The notes beneath the pieces are model-generated. The model saw only the letters and a program-made list of their open reading frames with translations. It did no database searches and was not told where the DNA came from. Position numbers and translations under genes: made by a program. This document shows positions 9,315 to 18,995 of a DNA stretch of 42,556 bases, in pieces (position 1 is the first letter of the stretch; every line of letters starts with the position of its first letter). The stretch is from Paludibacter sp. (GTDB lineage: Bacteria > Bacteroidota > Bacteroidia > Bacteroidales > Paludibacteraceae), in NCBI GenBank assembly GCA_027364655.1, contig DAHXOX010000012.1, positions 1 through 42,556 of the forward strand, given 5' to 3'.

Positions 9315-11276
9315 CTAACTGTAAAAATTCCACGAAAAACCAAACTTAAAGGTCATTGGATTGAGAGGATAATGAGGAATAGAGAAATAGGATTTATTGC
9401 TCATAAAAGAAGCATTGAGATTGTAGTATTCCACAAATATCCGGATTTGTTTCAAGTGGAAATTGGCATAGAGATTCATCAACGGATATGGGCCTACTTT
9501 GATTTTCTGTTGAACATAAAATTGTTCGGTGGCCGGCATGTAGTTTGGCGCATAATAAGCTGAATTGTAACGAACCGAAGCGCCTATTTGTGATTCAAGT
9601 ACTTTGAAGAAAGTCGATTTAAAGTAGAGGTTATGAAACATAGACCACGTGGGCAATGGCAAGACGGCTTGATTGCTACTAATTTGATAAACACCTTGAT
9701 TTTCTAACACAAACGGACCTGCATGCAAGTCTATTTCGGCATTGGCTGCAACAACTTGCACGTTTCCTGCGAATTGAGCCGGCATAGCGTCTGAATTGAA
9801 ATAAAGCATGTTTTTGGTGTTTGCTACTTGCAGGCCTAAGAAAATATGTCGTTTGGGAAGTGACAAATCACCGCCAACGTAGCTTTGGAATGTATTTGCG
9901 AAATGATTATTCCAAATAAAATGGTTGGAAACATAATGATCCCAGAAATAGGAAGGAGACACCGATTCGATTCTACCTCGCGCACGAATCACGACTGAAT
10001 CTTTTCCTAACGGGAAAAATCCACCTACGTTTCCTTTAAGGTGAAAATCGCCCATACGCGGCCCTTCTATAACAATATCTCCCTGAAAGTCATATTTATA
10101 AATTCGTCCTTCGTATTTTGAAAGTATGCCTCCTAACGTGGCATTGTGTTCTGAACTATACGTGAGAAGATCAGAAGTGTTCAAATTCATGTAACGTTGA
10201 TAATTGCTCTCGATAAATGCTGTCAATCCGAAATGGAGTAATTGATTGAACTTTTCATCCATCCGAACAGCGAATGTGTTTTTTATAGACATTTCAGCGG
10301 CCGTGTCAGTGTGATTCGTATGGCTGATGTAGGTATGTGCAAAGAAAGTGGTATCCACGCCTACTTCCCGAAAACGCTTACTGCCATTGGTATATTCAAG
10401 GGTGTGGATGAACGAAGTAACCGGTATAAACTCTTGACGGACAGAATCCTTTTTTACTTTAACTGTTTTTGTAAACCCAATGGAATAACGCTGATTATAG
10501 TAAAAATAAACATTTTGATAACCTGATTGAGCTCCGGTTAACATCACAGGCATATTAATGGTCGCATATTGCCCGGTCACTGTTGGGTCTGTCACAAAGC
10601 GATCATCAGTCAGCCCTCCATTTTCCATGTTATCGAATTTTTGATAAGCAAAAATCCCGGATGCATTATAGTGATCGCTCGAATAACTCCCATACAATGC
10701 TGCTATCAATGCCTTTGCCGACTGATTCATATATTGACCGCGTGCATAAATGTAATCGAAGAGGCCTGTAAAGTTAAGCCGTTTATTAGCATTCAGCGAA
10801 AATAGAAGCTTCACATGATCTTCAGCTTGTTGTGCAGAGGATCCGGTTTGATATCCGAAATTGCTGTAAGGCGTTTTAGTGTTGAGAAAATAAAAATCAT
10901 TCGGTGCGTAAAAGTAGGCATCGTATGGGATTCCGAAAAGAAAGTCGGTTTTTTTTGTGCGATCGAAAAAGATTTTCGATTGCAATGGAGAAGCTAAATT
11001 ACCGTTGTATGAATTAGCTATACTGTAACGATCTACCGGATTATCGTCTTGAAAGTTACGTGGGATGGTATCTACCGTTACCGTGTCTGCAACACCCAGG
11101 CGAGGATCAATTTTCCATGCTTTTACATCTGGTTCAACCTCTGTTTGGTTTTGTTCAGATGATTGTTTGTTAGCCGAAGATGTTGATCTTCTATTCTGAG
11201 GCATGTTAGGATTTTGTCCATTTGCAATGGAGAAAACCGTCCACAACATTATTGACAAAAAAAGAAGTTTCTTCAT
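9315..11276 (-). CDS. Putative outer-membrane porin (Porin_10/DUF4289-like)
   Basis: About 653 aa from internal Met MKKLLFLSIMLWTVFSIANGQ (signal peptide); many alternating Tyr/Phe beta-strands; C-terminal FKFGFSWNFYS (terminal aromatic followed by Ser). Confidence 0.75.
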   Translation of the reverse strand: MKKLLFLSIMLWTVFSIANGQNPNMPQNRRSTSSANKQSSEQNQTEVEPDVKAWKIDPRLGVADTVTVDTIPRNFQDDNPVDRYSIANSYNGNLASPLQSKIFFDRTKKTDFLFGIPYDAYFYAPNDFYFLNTKTPYSNFGYQTGSSAQQAEDHVKLLFSLNANKRLNFTGLFDYIYARGQYMNQSAKALIAALYGSYSSDHYNASGIFAYQKFDNMENGGLTDDRFVTDPTVTGQYATINMPVMLTGAQSGYQNVYFYYNQRYSIGFTKTVKVKKDSVRQEFIPVTSFIHTLEYTNGSKRFREVGVDTTFFAHTYISHTNHTDTAAEMSIKNTFAVRMDEKFNQLLHFGLTAFIESNYQRYMNLNTSDLLTYSSEHNATLGGILSKYEGRIYKYDFQGDIVIEGPRMGDFHLKGNVGGFFPLGKDSVVIRARGRIESVSPSYFWDHYVSNHFIWNNHFANTFQSYVGGDLSLPKRHIFLGLQVANTKNMLYFNSDAMPAQFAGNVQVVAANAEIDLHAGPFVLENQGVYQISSNQAVLPLPTWSMFHNLYFKSTFFKVLESQIGASVRYNSAYYAPNYMPATEQFYVQQKIKVGPYPLMNLYANFHLKQIRIFVEYYNLNASFMSNKSYFSIPHYPLNPMTFKFGFSWNFYS

Positions 11277-11326
11277 GAGTAAAAATATGCACAAAGATAG
11301 CTGTTTACAATGACTTTTTAAAATGA

Positions 11327-11366
11327 GAATAGTTCGTCCTTTTGTGAAAAACAGGACGAACTATTC
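11327..11366 (-). terminator. Perfect 14-bp inverted repeat between gldN and the porin gene; likely terminator or attenuator
   Basis: GAATAGTTCGTCCT-TTTGTGAAAAAC-AGGACGAACTATTC. Confidence 0.7.
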
Positions 11367-11388
11367 GAGTTATGTCATAAAGAATGGG

Positions 11389-12333
11389 TTAGTATTCCCA
11401 TAAATCATTTTCAAAGTTGATGAGCGATTCCTTAATCTTATTTTGCTCTTTTCTGATGTCGTTTTCGTTTGTTAAATAATCCAATAGGGTGCGATGGTAT
11501 ATATCATCTACTCCTAAGATATATCCCGAAAATAGGCGCTGATCAAAGAAAAGCCCCATAGTCATGTCAGAGGATTGATTGTCGCCCCAATATACCTTGG
11601 CTTCTGAAATAGCTTGTCGCACTTGATCAAAATTAAACCAGCAAACGAGTGATTTGATAAGTGATGAATTAGCACCTGTATAGGATAAAAGAGGAGCAAT
11701 TGCAACAATTCTTGATTCTTGAACTGACCGATGTTTGTCAAAAAACCAGACCTCTTTGATTAAAAAACGTTGTTGATGTTTTAAGAACTCATCAATGGAC
11801 ATGTTGTCAATAGCTAATTTTCCGCCTTCAACTCTCAATGCCGGATAAAAAATATCATTACCTTCTTTGTATGAGAAAACGCTATGAATCATATAATCGG
11901 TACTGTCGTAAGGAACTACCATGCTGGGAGAGAAGTCAGGACGAAATTGATCATCACGCAATCCTTTTCTATAAACTGTCAACGTTTTATTAATAACGCC
12001 GTCGAGCAAAATCGTCATAAGGTTTTTCATTCCATCTTGTGGTTCCAATGGAAAGAAAAGTGAAAAGTTTTGTTTTTCGCGCATATCGATGATCCGATAA
12101 ATGGTTTTTGACCACACGACGTCATCGGTGCGAATGTTTGCTTGGACGGCATCCTGCAACTTATGGATTACTTTTTTAACCGAATCGGTTAGTACCGTTT
12201 CTGTTCCAGGTGTAGAAACCGTATCGGACAGAGATTGAACCGGCTGAAAAAAGAGTGTTTCTTTCCCTTGAGCATGTAGAGTCAACAGCAAAGAGGAAAA
12301 ACAAATCACGAACATGAATTTAATTCGTTGCAT
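11389..12333 (-). CDS. gldN: Type IX secretion/gliding protein GldN (PorN)
   Basis: 314 aa with signal peptide; DDVVWSKTIYRIIDMREKQNFSLFFPL motif typical of GldN; position in the gld cluster. Confidence 0.92.
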   Translation of the reverse strand: MQRIKFMFVICFSSLLLTLHAQGKETLFFQPVQSLSDTVSTPGTETVLTDSVKKVIHKLQDAVQANIRTDDVVWSKTIYRIIDMREKQNFSLFFPLEPQDGMKNLMTILLDGVINKTLTVYRKGLRDDQFRPDFSPSMVVPYDSTDYMIHSVFSYKEGNDIFYPALRVEGGKLAIDNMSIDEFLKHQQRFLIKEVWFFDKHRSVQESRIVAIAPLLSYTGANSSLIKSLVCWFNFDQVRQAISEAKVYWGDNQSSDMTMGLFFDQRLFSGYILGVDDIYHRTLLDYLTNENDIRKEQNKIKESLINFENDLWEY

Positions 12334-12360
12334 ATTATCTGATTTTTTGAATATTTGATA

Positions 12361-13899
12361 TTATCTTCCGATGATTTTCACAGCTAAAATAGGTAGTTGC
12401 CGCACTAATTTATCGGGACCAACTGCTCTAATTTTTTTGATGATTATGCGCGATCCAACACGCTCTTCGGCTAATCGATTTTTCTGTTCTGTAGTTAATT
12501 TATTTGAATCCGAATTAAATTCTTCTCCATTAGGATATTCTATCGTGAAACCGATAACGGTAAAATTAGCTGAAATGAGTTCATTTACGTAATCAGCTAC
12601 AATTGTTCCATTGTTTAACATGCTAAGAGTTACATTGCCTTCCACAATTTTTCGTTCAACACCGCCTGCATCTTTATATTGGAAAAATGGACGCGGATCT
12701 GGCAATTGTCTTACGGTATAAGCCACGTTTCCCATTGGCACAAAATTCTTGTTTCCTCCCATTTTTGCAGCTAACGAAAATACTATTTTGCCGAACGTGA
12801 TAGTAGGACGGCAGTTCCACATTCCGTTGGCTTTACGTGTCAAAACAGCATTACTGCAAGATACTTGCACATTCGAAGCGGCAACGCCAGGAACAGAAGC
12901 TGATAGTTCATTGTCGATTCCCGCATACACTACGTTAAGTGCTGTATTTGATATTGTGGCACTCTTCGCTCCAACTATATAATTACTTTCAAATGGAAAA
13001 TCACGATTAATTCCGCCTGAATTGAGTCGAATATACCCTTTGTAAGTAAATTCACCGGGTTGATTGCACACAAACTTGAATATTTGGTTTTGTAACTGAT
13101 GTCCATTTACATAATAAGCAGGCACTTTTGTTGAATCGACAGCTGACAGAATGATTTGTGCATTATATTGATCGCCAACCATCACATAGGTTGAAGTTGG
13201 TATCACATAGGCCTGTAATTTATTTACTCTGTAATCACTTACGTCTGTTTGTGCCATTAAATATCGGATAACTTCTCCCTCTGCAGCTTTTACGTCTGCT
13301 TGATATTTTGATAAAACAGTAACTGATGCTACTACCGGCATCATTTCGAAGATGGTTTCTTCCCAATTTTTTCCATCTTTTCCTCTGTGGGTGGAAAAAT
13401 TACGGTTAAAGGCAGCTATTTGACTCGTATCTCCGTTTACCATGGTGCCTAAAAATGTTCGATACGCAGTCAGTTTATTCCTTAAAATTCTACCATTCCC
13501 TTCCACCAATCCGTATTGTCCAGTCACATCCAAATTATCTTTATTTCTAATATCCTTCAACGTTGCATCTTTCCCATCTGCAAGCCGGACAATAGAATAT
13601 TTGAAGTTTTCGAGGTATTGGTACATGCTGTCCGATTTTTGCTTAACCACTAATGCTTTATCAAGCCATTCTTTTATTTTCTTGGGATTGTCTGCTTCTA
13701 AATGCTTAAACTGCTCAATAGCAATTATATTTCTATTATTTGAGCTTTGGATAGTCTGCAAAAGGCTATTATTTACTAAAACAAATCCATTTAAAATATC
13801 TGCTGAAACATTGAGAGCCAACATAGCCGTCAGAAAAAGATACATCATTGCGATCATTCTCTGACGAGGCGTTTCGGGACAATTCTTAGCTCCACTCAT
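12361..13899 (-). CDS. gldM: Type IX secretion/gliding motor protein GldM (PorM)
   Basis: 512 aa; MSGAKNCPETPRQRMIAMMYLFLTAMLALNVSADILNGF N-terminal TM helix diagnostic of GldM. Confidence 0.96.
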   Translation of the reverse strand: MSGAKNCPETPRQRMIAMMYLFLTAMLALNVSADILNGFVLVNNSLLQTIQSSNNRNIIAIEQFKHLEADNPKKIKEWLDKALVVKQKSDSMYQYLENFKYSIVRLADGKDATLKDIRNKDNLDVTGQYGLVEGNGRILRNKLTAYRTFLGTMVNGDTSQIAAFNRNFSTHRGKDGKNWEETIFEMMPVVASVTVLSKYQADVKAAEGEVIRYLMAQTDVSDYRVNKLQAYVIPTSTYVMVGDQYNAQIILSAVDSTKVPAYYVNGHQLQNQIFKFVCNQPGEFTYKGYIRLNSGGINRDFPFESNYIVGAKSATISNTALNVVYAGIDNELSASVPGVAASNVQVSCSNAVLTRKANGMWNCRPTITFGKIVFSLAAKMGGNKNFVPMGNVAYTVRQLPDPRPFFQYKDAGGVERKIVEGNVTLSMLNNGTIVADYVNELISANFTVIGFTIEYPNGEEFNSDSNKLTTEQKNRLAEERVGSRIIIKKIRAVGPDKLVRQLPILAVKIIGR

Positions 13900-13923
13900 A
13901 GTTTATGTATATCTCCTTCGTTG

Positions 13924-14769
13924 TTATGATTTAATTGACAGCGCACTAAGCATGTTCCCATACACATCATTGAGCTCAGTAACTCTATGTGATAATTTGG
14001 CAGTTTGGCTCATGTACTCTTCTGTTGCTTTCAGGGCAATATCAGCATTTTGTTGCATTTTCTCCATGTTTGTGTTGATCGTTTTGTAATGATCTACATG
14101 TTGCGTTAGCACTGAATTTGATTCTTGTGCTGCTTGTAAATGCAATTCATACTGTGTGTTGATGGATGACAAGTGGTTGTTGATAGTGCTGATACTTGTG
14201 GCAAACCGCTTAGTCTGATCAGCAGTCGTTCCCATTTGCTCTTCAGTTGTTTTGTACGATTGTAAGATGTTTTGGGCTACCTCTGTGAGTACTTGTTGAG
14301 AATGTGTGTATGCTTTGGTGGCTGTAGCGGCCGCTTGGATGGATTGCACGTATGTTCCGGTAATTTCACCAGCAGCAGAGATAGTTGTGAGTTGGTGAGC
14401 CGTATCACTCAGGTTTTTAATGCTTGTTTGCAAGCGTCTTACGGCTTCTTCGTCTAACAAATTTTCGCTTACTGTTGTTGTGGTACGTGGTACTCCACCG
14501 CCACCGCCGCTTGCAATGCGGTCATGTCCTGCTTCCGTAAAATGAGGAAAGACTTTGCTCCAGTCAAACTCACGTGGCGGATGCTCTAAGCCACTGAGAG
14601 CAAATAAAAAAGCTTCTGTGCCCATGCCAATCCCTAACAACCAACCTGCTGCCGGGAGGTGTTGAATTTTGAAGAGTGCTCCAATGAGCACTACCGAAGC
14701 GCCAAAACCATATATTCTATTGGTTAGTCGCTTCCCTTCATCTGTTTGTATGTAATGGAGTAAACCCAT
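13924..14769 (-). CDS. gldL: Type IX secretion/gliding motor protein GldL (PorL)
   Basis: 281 aa; GFGASVVLIGALFKIQHLPAAGWLLGIGMGTEAFLFALSG twin TM helices followed by a coiled coil. Confidence 0.96.
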   Translation of the reverse strand: MGLLHYIQTDEGKRLTNRIYGFGASVVLIGALFKIQHLPAAGWLLGIGMGTEAFLFALSGLEHPPREFDWSKVFPHFTEAGHDRIASGGGGGVPRTTTTVSENLLDEEAVRRLQTSIKNLSDTAHQLTTISAAGEITGTYVQSIQAAATATKAYTHSQQVLTEVAQNILQSYKTTEEQMGTTADQTKRFATSISTINNHLSSINTQYELHLQAAQESNSVLTQHVDHYKTINTNMEKMQQNADIALKATEEYMSQTAKLSHRVTELNDVYGNMLSALSIKS

Positions 14770-14791
14770 AATAGTTGGTATATTAACTATA

Positions 14792-16150
14792 TTAATTATT
14801 GGTGTCTTTGACTTTTCTACTCAAGTTAGTTGATTTTACACAACGGAATCCAATGTATGAACGTGATACATTTTGATATTCATAAGAACGTGCTCCGCAT
14901 TGTAGATACGCAGCTACATCTTTCCACGAGCCTCCTTTAATTATCTTACGTTTCAAAATATCAGGATCGCTTGCTTTTGCATTGTAAGTAAAACTTGGGT
15001 TTAAATCAGACATTGCATCTGCGCTCACTTGCAAGTAGGCTGATTCAGTCCATTCTGATACATTACCGGCCATGTCATAAAGTCCATATCCATTTGGGGG
15101 ATATGATGCCACTTGAGCGGTGCGTACTGCTCCATCTGCTCGATAATTGCCCCGCATTGGCTTGAAGTTGGCTAAGAAACATCCTTTGGCATCTCTGATA
15201 TAAGGACTTCCCCATGGATACATGGCTTGTTGTTTACCTCCCCGAGCTGCCCATTCGAATTCTGCTTCCGTTGGTAATCGATAATCTTGCCCAACATAAG
15301 CGTGTTTGCTATTGTAGAAGTTTGTCCGCCAAGCACAAAAAGATTTTGCTTGTTCCCACGTGACACCCACTACCGGATAGCGATCGTATGCGTTGAGGAT
15401 AAAGTATTTAGTCGTTGGGTCATTGTATGAATAGGTAAAATCGGAGACAAACGCCAAACGATCAGGATAAACATTGATGATCTTGGTCATGTAAAAATCA
15501 TTCATACTATGTATTGGCGATATCTTCTTTGTGCGAATTTTAATGGTTCCATTGTCCATATAGTATTCATCCACTAAAGCGTACGAATTGCGTGGATATT
15601 GGCCTAACGATCGATCGAATTTATTATATTCTTTGGATGCTTGTTCAATGTCAAGCCAACGATATTGATAATCAAGCGGTTCAAAATGATTGTTGTAATC
15701 TTTTAGGCAGCTCCACAGAGAATCCTTCGTCTGGTCTTCTTCCCCTGATGCTTTTGTCCATGAAAGTTTCCATGGAATGGGTCTCATCCAATTTAACCGA
15801 GAAGTATCTTTACGGAGAGTCCATTTTTCAGGATTTGAACTCGCTAATAACTTACGGGCTAACGAGTCGCGTACCCATACAACAAATTGTCGATATTGAG
15901 CGTTGGTTATTTCTGTTTGATCCATCCAAAAGGCATCGACCGATACCATCTTTGATTGTCCTTTGAACGACCAAAACGCATCTTGATCGTTAGGTCCCAT
16001 CATAAAAGCGCCAGGTCTAATCCATACCATCCCATAAGGAGTCGTTTCTCCTATTTTGGAATTGGAGACTCCGACTAATTCTCCGGCAGGTTTTGAATTA
16101 CAACTCGCCAACATCCCAATTAGGGGAAGTAATAATAACAATTTTCTCAT
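14792..16150 (-). CDS. gldK: Type IX secretion lipoprotein GldK (PorK), FGE-sulfatase-like domain
   Basis: 452 aa; lipobox LASC; VWIRPGAFMMGPND, DAFWMDQTEITNAQYRQF, YRLPTEAEFEWAARGG, IKGGSWKD. Confidence 0.95.
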   Translation of the reverse strand: MRKLLLLLPLIGMLASCNSKPAGELVGVSNSKIGETTPYGMVWIRPGAFMMGPNDQDAFWSFKGQSKMVSVDAFWMDQTEITNAQYRQFVVWVRDSLARKLLASSNPEKWTLRKDTSRLNWMRPIPWKLSWTKASGEEDQTKDSLWSCLKDYNNHFEPLDYQYRWLDIEQASKEYNKFDRSLGQYPRNSYALVDEYYMDNGTIKIRTKKISPIHSMNDFYMTKIINVYPDRLAFVSDFTYSYNDPTTKYFILNAYDRYPVVGVTWEQAKSFCAWRTNFYNSKHAYVGQDYRLPTEAEFEWAARGGKQQAMYPWGSPYIRDAKGCFLANFKPMRGNYRADGAVRTAQVASYPPNGYGLYDMAGNVSEWTESAYLQVSADAMSDLNPSFTYNAKASDPDILKRKIIKGGSWKDVAAYLQCGARSYEYQNVSRSYIGFRCVKSTNLSRKVKDTNN

Positions 16151-16167
16151 AGTGAGTTATTTATCTT

Positions 16168-17130
16168 TTACAATATTCTAACGCTTTTATATTTGCTATG
16201 TCGTTTGACAAAGGAAAAATTAAAATGATACGATACCATTATTTCATGCGATCCAAATGAGGAACTCAAAATGGAGGTAACCGGTAAATCGAAGGCATAA
16301 CCAATCGACAAGCCATTGTTCAAATTCACGCCACCAGTGAAAATGAAGGAATCATTAAGCCGATAGGCCAATCCTCCCCAATATTTATCCTTGTAATCCA
16401 TCAATAAATCGAAATCAGCCTGTGCATTGACAAAATTAGTTTTGATAAGCACTGCCGGCTTTAATGTAAAATACGGATTCGAGAGCGAAATATTGTATCC
16501 TCCGGTTAAATAATACATGCTGCCAACATACGTTGTTTGGGTTGATGTCCAACGAATGGTGGGTTCAGTAATATTTAAAGCCGAAAGTCCAACATACATG
16601 CGCGGCGTGTAAAAATAGGCTCCAAGCCCTAAATCGAGTGCCATTCCGTTGACCTGGCTAGTTGGTATCATCGGATCAGAACCCTGAGCAACATGATAAT
16701 CATTACCTTGTGAGCCTGTCGGAATATGCACGCTATCGCCGGCAAATCCGATGTTGATTGCTCCCAAATTCATCCCAAAACTCAATGTGCCACTTGCAAG
16801 ATTCATTTTATATGCTCCTTGAATTTCTGCTACTTGTTTGGTAAAAAGCCCCATCGTTTCATTGTCGAATGATATCCCGACGTTGCCATTTTGTTTTCCC
16901 ACTGAAATAGGCATACTTCCATGAAAAGTTGCATCCACTGGCGCGCCAGGTATTCCAACCCATTGTAGTTTGTATATCCCGTTTAGTGTTATCATGTTAT
17001 ACTCTGCTATTGCCGCCGGATTAAACGATTCTTTCACAAACATGTATTGTGAAAATTGAGACACAAACTGTGCGTTTCCCTTGTGTATCAACAAAAAACA
17101 AACTAAAACAAGAAGAATGCATTTTTTCAT
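16168..17130 (-). CDS. porP: Type IX secretion system membrane protein PorP/SprF family
   Basis: 320 aa; signal peptide; QFSQYMFVKESFNPAAIAEYNMITLNGIYKLQWVGIPGAP motif; first gene of the gldKLMN cluster. Confidence 0.92.
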   Translation of the reverse strand: MKKCILLVLVCFLLIHKGNAQFVSQFSQYMFVKESFNPAAIAEYNMITLNGIYKLQWVGIPGAPVDATFHGSMPISVGKQNGNVGISFDNETMGLFTKQVAEIQGAYKMNLASGTLSFGMNLGAINIGFAGDSVHIPTGSQGNDYHVAQGSDPMIPTSQVNGMALDLGLGAYFYTPRMYVGLSALNITEPTIRWTSTQTTYVGSMYYLTGGYNISLSNPYFTLKPAVLIKTNFVNAQADFDLLMDYKDKYWGGLAYRLNDSFIFTGGVNLNNGLSIGYAFDLPVTSILSSSFGSHEIMVSYHFNFSFVKRHSKYKSVRIL

Positions 17131-17347
17131 TGGTTAATTGCAACGTGTATCTTTTCAAGGGATGTTTTCCTATATGCCAACCAATCGTCGTTATTCATGT
17201 ACTAAAAGTGATCGAGTGGATAAAAATATGGATACCACTTCTTACAACGTTTGTTTACTTGTATTTAGTATGTTATAGTTCTAATACTTTGAATATGCTT
17301 TTGTCGTGTTTCAAGAATTATTTTTATTTCTTTCAGCAAATCTCAGA

Positions 17348-17569
17348 TCAATATTCTTCTTCGTTAAAAAAGAAATCTTCTTTACTTGGATAATCCGGCC
17401 AAATATCCTCAATGTTTTCGTATATTTCTCCTTCGTCCTCCATTTCTTGCAAATTTTCAATGACTTCCAATGGAGCGCCTGATCTCATGGCGTAATCGAT
17501 TAATTCGTCCTTTGTTGCAGGCCATGGTGCATCTTCTAATTTTGAGGCTAGTTCTAATGTCCAATACAT
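17348..17569 (-). CDS. Small acidic DUF2795-like protein
   Basis: 73 aa; MYWTLELASKLEDAPWPATKDELIDYAMRSGAPLEVIENLQEM; very acidic C-terminus. Confidence 0.75.
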   Translation of the reverse strand: MYWTLELASKLEDAPWPATKDELIDYAMRSGAPLEVIENLQEMEDEGEIYENIEDIWPDYPSKEDFFFNEEEY

Positions 17570-17705
17570 ACTGGCTTTTTTATAAAGATGTAGTTTACTT
17601 TGTCGCTAATTATAATTCTCTTGTTTTCAAAGCTCAAACAGGATGTCAGCGTATATTTTCCTGCGTGCAAAAAAATATTCATGAGTCCGCAAAATTACAA
17701 AAAAT

Positions 17706-18263
17706 CTAATACCAACAAAGAGATTTCCATAAAATTTCATCGACTTTTTCGTCGAAGGCTAATTTTCTTGCAAAGATGAAGAAAAAATCGGATAATCGAT
17801 TGACAAAAACCAAGCAATCGTGATCGATGGGATGGTGAGCATGAGCCTCCCATAGGCGTCTTTCGGCTCTTCTGGCTATCGTACGGCAAACGTGGCTTTG
17901 GGCAACCGACTCGCTGCCTCCAGGCAAAATGAAACCTGTCAAGGGTGGTAATTCTTGTGTAAAAGTATCAATTATCGATTCCAATTCATTTGTGCCACGA
18001 ATAAAACCGTCGTTTTTTTGTTTCACAGAGTGCAAACTTTTGTCAGTGGCTAATTCTACGCCTAAGTCAAATAGCAAATTTTGAATTTTTGTCAAAACCT
18101 GAGTGAGTTCTTTGTTTTGTATTTTGGCGTTTAATAATCCAATGGCGCTGTTCAGCTCATCAATGGTGCCATAGGCTTCTAATCTCATGTCGGTTTTTAG
18201 GACGCGCGTGCCGCCTATAAGTCCTGTGGAGCCGTCATCACCTGTTTTTGTATAGAGTTTCAT
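17706..18263 (-). CDS. PduO-type cob(I)yrinic acid a,c-diamide/cobalamin adenosyltransferase
   Basis: 185 aa; KLYTKTGDDGSTGLIGGTRVLK, AYGTIDELNSAIG, FILPGGSESVAQSHVCRTIARRAER. Confidence 0.95.
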   Translation of the reverse strand: MKLYTKTGDDGSTGLIGGTRVLKTDMRLEAYGTIDELNSAIGLLNAKIQNKELTQVLTKIQNLLFDLGVELATDKSLHSVKQKNDGFIRGTNELESIIDTFTQELPPLTGFILPGGSESVAQSHVCRTIARRAERRLWEAHAHHPIDHDCLVFVNRLSDFFFIFARKLAFDEKVDEILWKSLCWY

Positions 18264-18274
18264 GTGTAAATAAT

Positions 18275-18303
18275 TTTGTTTTTAAAGGTTGTATGGAACT
18301 CGT
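18275..18303 (-). repeat. Dispersed 29-bp repeat, copy 1, upstream of the adenosyltransferase gene
   Basis: TTTGTTTTTAAAGGTTGTATGGAACTCGT; 27/29 identical to 42321-42349. Confidence 0.7.
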
Positions 18304-18995
18304 ATGTCAACTATTCTCAAGATATTGGATTTAAGCAAGTATATGCCTGTCTCATACGTGAATAATCCGGTTTTTTGAGGTAAAATCGTCCTATTAATTG
18401 ATTATTATTCTGTTATTTATAATTATAATCACAAAGGAGTGCACTTGTTGATGTGCAAATTCGATTATTGGGTAATCGTAAACAGAACAGCTAAGAGATT
18501 TGAAATTTTATACACAAGTTTGAATCGCTACCTTGGGAGCTTAAGAGTTGTTCGCAAGCAACAGGTGTCAGAAAAACCAATTTTTGTATGGAGTTGTTCT
18601 TATTCGATTGTTCGACAGAAAGAAGTTCTTTTAACTATACGGCATATTCTAACTTTGTGATTTCACTTTAGATATGCTTTACGTTTCTCTTTCGTTGTGC
18701 TCACCAAATAATAAGCTCCACGCTTTTTATACTCACATTTATCATTCAAGATTATGATATACAGACTTCTGGATTGAATGTCCTACTCTATCAAGGGGTT
18801 TCCCTTTCGTCATGCTGCTTCTTCTGGTTACTGATTAATTAACATGTTACTTACCGTGTTTTCATTGCTGTTTTATACTTTATGTTATGCGGCTTATATG
18901 CCGCCTCAAAAATACAAAACTTTGTGATTGCTCCCAATTTTCATGCTCATGGGAGTTAATTTATTGTCGTTTTGGGTTTATACGTACTATTTTGA

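Noticed and set aside
9309-9563. 84-aa plus-strand ORF overlapping the priA end
   Set aside because: Antisense to the porin C-terminus with no domain signature. The porin frame is 650+ codons and clearly real.
13442-13864. 140-aa plus-strand ORF
   Set aside because: Entirely antisense to gldM.
15592-15966. 124-aa plus-strand ORF
   Set aside because: Entirely antisense to gldK.
14792-16150. GldK as a genuine sulfatase-modifying (FGE) enzyme
   Set aside because: Although FGE-like in fold motifs, the lipobox and position in gldKLMN identify it as the T9SS structural lipoprotein.
17049-17393. 114-aa plus-strand ORF
   Set aside because: Overlaps the porP 5' end and the DUF2795-like gene antisense; AT-rich low-complexity translation.
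18439-18660. 73-aa plus-strand ORF in the 18.3-19.0 kb gap
   Set aside because: No motif, promoter or terminator support; retained only as part of an unexplained intergenic region.
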